DNA of 64,000 bases. Origin: an uncultured Lachnospiraceae bacterium. Lineage in GTDB: Bacteria > Bacillota > Clostridia > Lachnospirales > Lachnospiraceae. The notes beneath the pieces are model-generated. The model had not been told where the DNA came from, searched no databases, and saw only the letters and a list, made by a program, of their open reading frames with translations. Every line of letters starts with the position of its first letter. Positions within the stretch are counted from its first letter, which is position 1. Location of the stretch: assembly GCA_947176505.1 (NCBI GenBank), contig CAMWQW010000007.1, forward strand, positions 62,001-126,000, given 5' to 3'. Both the position numbers and the translations under genes were made by a program. This document shows, in pieces, positions 61,360-64,000 of this stretch.

Positions 61360-64000
61360 TTATTCTGTTCGTTTTGTCTTAATATTCTTCCGCCTGCCAC
61401 CACGATAGGTAAACAGCGCAAACGCAGTACATACAAGTCCTGCACACAAAAACCACTTTGGATGGACACTGCTATCTCCTGTATTAGGGGAATCATCTTT
61501 ATTGCCAAGCGATGTAAAGACTGCCTGACCATCCTGTACATCCGCAACTACCATGCTGCTCGTTCCATAATTATAAATACCGTACGGTGAAAAATGTTTT
61601 GCCGAAAATGTAATCGCATCTATGCCGTCAGCCGACACTACTCTGCTCTCTACCTCTTCAAGCTGTCCATCTGCATCCAGACAAACTACATGAAGATTCT
61701 CCTCTCCCACTCCGTTTGGAATCGGAATCGTAATCTCTACACTCTGTTTGCCAAGCCCCGTAATCGGTATCCCCGTGCCCGCTTCTATCATACTAATCTC
61801 ATATGCGCACAAGTTCCGCGGCAGCTTGTTGCCATAAATATTCTTATAGACATCACCGATTCTTGCTTTCGCCTCTTCACTGTCCTCAATCGATAAAATA
61901 TAATTCTCTTCAGCACCTTCCATTACAGCACTTGACACACCGTCTTTTGGTAGAGAATAACTGTTAATCTGCACATCAATACCTTGATACTCCGCATCTT
62001 GGGACATCTCACTGTTGCTAATCTTCTCAGCACCTTCCTCAAGCATATACGTCTTTCCGTCTATCTGGCACGTCTCGCCAGCCACAGGATATGATCCGTC
62101 TCCTTGTCTGCCGACAATCTGCAGAATACCATCTTCTCCATCTACCGCCTCTTTCGTCATCTTACAGACAATTCCTTCAAATCCGGCATTTCCGTTGTCC
62201 AAAACCGTACCTGTCAAATCGCTTACGCTATCCGGCACAACTGCTATCTCACTTCCCTTAAATGCCAAATCACGGTAATTATCTCTATATAATTTAGTCG
62301 TTGTCGTCTCATATGACAGTTCCGGAAGAGATTCTCCCCCAAAGACAATTACCCGTCCGGAAGAACTTCCCGCTTGTGTGTTGTCATAAGCTCTGAGCCC
62401 TACCTGTCTTGCCGACGCCGGAATATGAACCGTCTCAAGAGGACATCCCGCAAATGCTCTGTCCCGAATCTCCTGTATTTGATTACCGCCCTCTAATGCC
62501 GTAAGACTGCTGCATCCTTGGAACGCCGCCTCACCTATTATTTCAACGCTGTCCGGCAGAATCACCTTAGTAATATCTGTACAATCCTTAAATGCCTCCG
62601 CTCCAATCTGCTTAACTTGTGAAGGAACTGAAACAACACTGTTACTTCCTTTATACGCTAATAAAATACCGTCACCGACGATTAAGTAATCACCCGATCC
62701 ATTCTGTTTCCAATTTGTCAGCCAAGGCGTCTTCTCAAATGCCGCCGCTTCAATGTTCTGAACACTGTTAGGAATTACTATATTAGTTAACCCATCACAA
62801 TGGTAAAAAGCCGCATATCCAATCGTCTCAACGCTGTCCGGAATCCTGATAGAACTAAGATCAGATCTGGCAAATGAAAACTCTCCAAGTCTGACAATCC
62901 CATCCGGAATATCGAAGGAAGTCATCTCATCATCATAATATGCCTGTGCCGCTATGATAGAATTATCGACCACTGTATATTTCGGGAACGAACCACCTTT
63001 CGCGTCGTCAGAGCCAGCCAGCCCCGGAACCGTATCTGTGTTCCGTTCTATATCACTTTCTGGAATGCCGCCAAGTGTTTCTCCTGTTCCACCTACATTG
63101 ACCGTAGCCTGTGCATTGTCCACCAATACAAAAGCCTCACGTCCAATCACTCTCGTCTTTCCTCTGACAGCCGGATCTTCCTCTTCCGCCATTGCATTGA
63201 TATGAGAAACTTCATGGTAATAGTCTACCGGTGGAAGAAGCTGTGTCTCCTCTGTATCTTCTCCCTCCGCCACATCATTCCCGCTGACACTGGAAGGAAT
63301 TGGTGCTTCCTCATATTCGGAGACATCTATATCTTCCAATACTAACGACTGCGCAAAAGTATCTGCCCTTGAACCGGCATCTGCCTGAATCTCTAATTTT
63401 GTGCATCCGTCAAATGCTGTACTATGAATTGTACTGACCGACGGCGGTATTGCAATCTGGCGCAGTCTGATACAGTCCTCGAACGCTTTCATGTCAATAT
63501 TCTTAACAGAATATGGAATGCTGACTTCATTCAAATTCTTACAATTTGAAAATGCATAAGCCGAAATTTCTTTGACATTGCTGCTAATGTCAATCTTCTG
63601 CAAATTATAATCACCCCAAAACGCGTAGGGCTTAATCTTCTCCACGGATCCCGGCATCGTATAGCTGTCTCCTCTTCTGCCAGCCAGTACCTGATACAGA
63701 GTATCCCATCCGTTCTTGTTATAGATTGCGCCATCATCACAGGTAAACTTAGGATTGCTGCTGTCGAATTGAACGCTTGCAAGGCTGTAATCCCCTGCAA
63801 AGGCTCCGTTACCTAAACTTGTGAGTCCAGTACCTATCGTGACAGACTTAAGAGATGGGCATCCGCTAAACGCAGCATTTCCAATCGTAGTCACTGAATT
63901 CGGCACAGACACGCTCTCCAAATTACTACATTCAGAAAAAGCACTCGATCCGATACTTTCCACAGATTCGCCTATCGTCACTCTCTTAATGTGGTCATTC
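61360..64000 (-). CDS. BspA-like leucine-rich-repeat surface protein with sortase-type motif, partial (5' end outside window)
   Basis: At least 879 residues, open to the window edge. Two blocks of LRR_5 (BspA/TpLRR) repeats of about 23 residues (IGSSAFSECSNLESVSVPNSVTTIGNAAFSGCPSLKSVTIG and later GYAAFYHCDGLTNIVIPNSVQNIEAAAF) surround an acidic spacer (EEAPIPSSVSGNDVAEGEDTEETQ). The C-terminal 43 residues form a cell-wall anchor: SPNTGD (61477-61491), a hydrophobic helix (WFLCAGLVCTAFALFTY) and RGGRRKNIKTKR. Such proteins are sortase substrates displayed on the wall and often bind host or matrix ligands; no ligand can be named here. Confidence 0.9.
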   Translation of the reverse strand, partial: NDHIKRVTIGESVESIGSSAFSECSNLESVSVPNSVTTIGNAAFSGCPSLKSVTIGTGLTSLGNGAFAGDYSLASVQFDSSNPKFTCDDGAIYNKNGWDTLYQVLAGRRGDSYTMPGSVEKIKPYAFWGDYNLQKIDISSNVKEISAYAFSNCKNLNEVSIPYSVKNIDMKAFEDCIRLRQIAIPPSVSTIHSTAFDGCTKLEIQADAGSRADTFAQSLVLEDIDVSEYEEAPIPSSVSGNDVAEGEDTEETQLLPPVDYYHEVSHINAMAEEEDPAVRGKTRVIGREAFVLVDNAQATVNVGGTGETLGGIPESDIERNTDTVPGLAGSDDAKGGSFPKYTVVDNSIIAAQAYYDDEMTSFDIPDGIVRLGEFSFARSDLSSIRIPDSVETIGYAAFYHCDGLTNIVIPNSVQNIEAAAFEKTPWLTNWKQNGSGDYLIVGDGILLAYKGSNSVVSVPSQVKQIGAEAFKDCTDITKVILPDSVEIIGEAAFQGCSSLTALEGGNQIQEIRDRAFAGCPLETVHIPASARQVGLRAYDNTQAGSSSGRVIVFGGESLPELSYETTTTKLYRDNYRDLAFKGSEIAVVPDSVSDLTGTVLDNGNAGFEGIVCKMTKEAVDGEDGILQIVGRQGDGSYPVAGETCQIDGKTYMLEEGAEKISNSEMSQDAEYQGIDVQINSYSLPKDGVSSAVMEGAEENYILSIEDSEEAKARIGDVYKNIYGNKLPRNLCAYEISMIEAGTGIPITGLGKQSVEITIPIPNGVGEENLHVVCLDADGQLEEVESRVVSADGIDAITFSAKHFSPYGIYNYGTSSMVVADVQDGQAVFTSLGNKDDSPNTGDSSVHPKWFLCAGLVCTAFALFTYRGGRRKNIKTKRTE

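Overview
The window looks like a chromosomal segment of an anaerobic, endospore-forming Clostridia, most likely Lachnospiraceae. Pointers are the sporulation-type genes (yqfC, yqfD, a BofC-like protein, a SpoVB/MurJ-type flippase), Rex, an NfnAB electron-bifurcating transhydrogenase pair, a Re-type citrate synthase, BspA-like surface repeats, and AGGAGG-type ribosome binding sites with frequent TTG/GTG starts. The genus cannot be fixed from the sequence alone. Apart from a lone DUF2971 gene (14255-15076) and an ABC-F ATPase (54833-56806), every gene lies on the minus strand, so transcription runs from high to low coordinates. No tRNA, rRNA, IS element, prophage or CRISPR array was seen, and no stretch above 300 bases lacks a gene.

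Region 1 (1-8355): a promoter at 8327-8355 precedes a lipoprotein gene, metH without the reactivation domain, ilvB, two tandem divergent ilvN genes, ilvC, a TetR-type regulator and leuC (cut by the window edge). This joins methionine synthesis to branched-chain amino acid synthesis. Region 2 (8402-14180): a two-gene metal-responsive unit (SmtB/ArsR-type sensor plus a 72-residue HMA protein) with a recognisable operator, the proline cluster proB-ynzC-5-FCL-proA, and a COG2509 flavoprotein. Region 3 (14191-22670): the DUF2971 gene, an OB-like lipoprotein, and a sugar-type ABC operon headed by a BofC-like protein and an HI0933/BaiN-type flavoprotein.

Region 4 (22705-31469): a zinc-ribbon membrane protein with rlmH, pyrimidine nucleoside phosphorylase, then yqfC-yqfD-phoH-(PgpH-like)-ybeY-flippase. 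The PgpH-like protein is short and its HD dyad reads HR. Region 5 (31488-43590): a MORN membrane protein, a TM1266-type ACT regulator, a Dabb protein, the nfnAB pair, and a tepA-ftsK-fhs-folD-zinc-ribbon/TPR run. Region 6 (43629-48460): a cleanly bounded operon yebC, CFI-box protein, metY, multi-pass membrane protein.

Region 7 (48522-54750): HlyC/CorC-type protein, an orphan MazF, alr, nnrE/nnrD, a coiled-coil protein and rex, facing the ABC-F gene across back-to-back promoters whose -35 boxes form a palindrome. Region 8 (56787-64000): a glutamate-precursor operon of Re-citrate synthase, GntR regulator and NADP-isocitrate dehydrogenase, whose promoter carries a perfect palindrome over the -10 box, then an S8 protease without export signal and the 3' part of an LRR surface protein with a sortase-type SPNTG motif.
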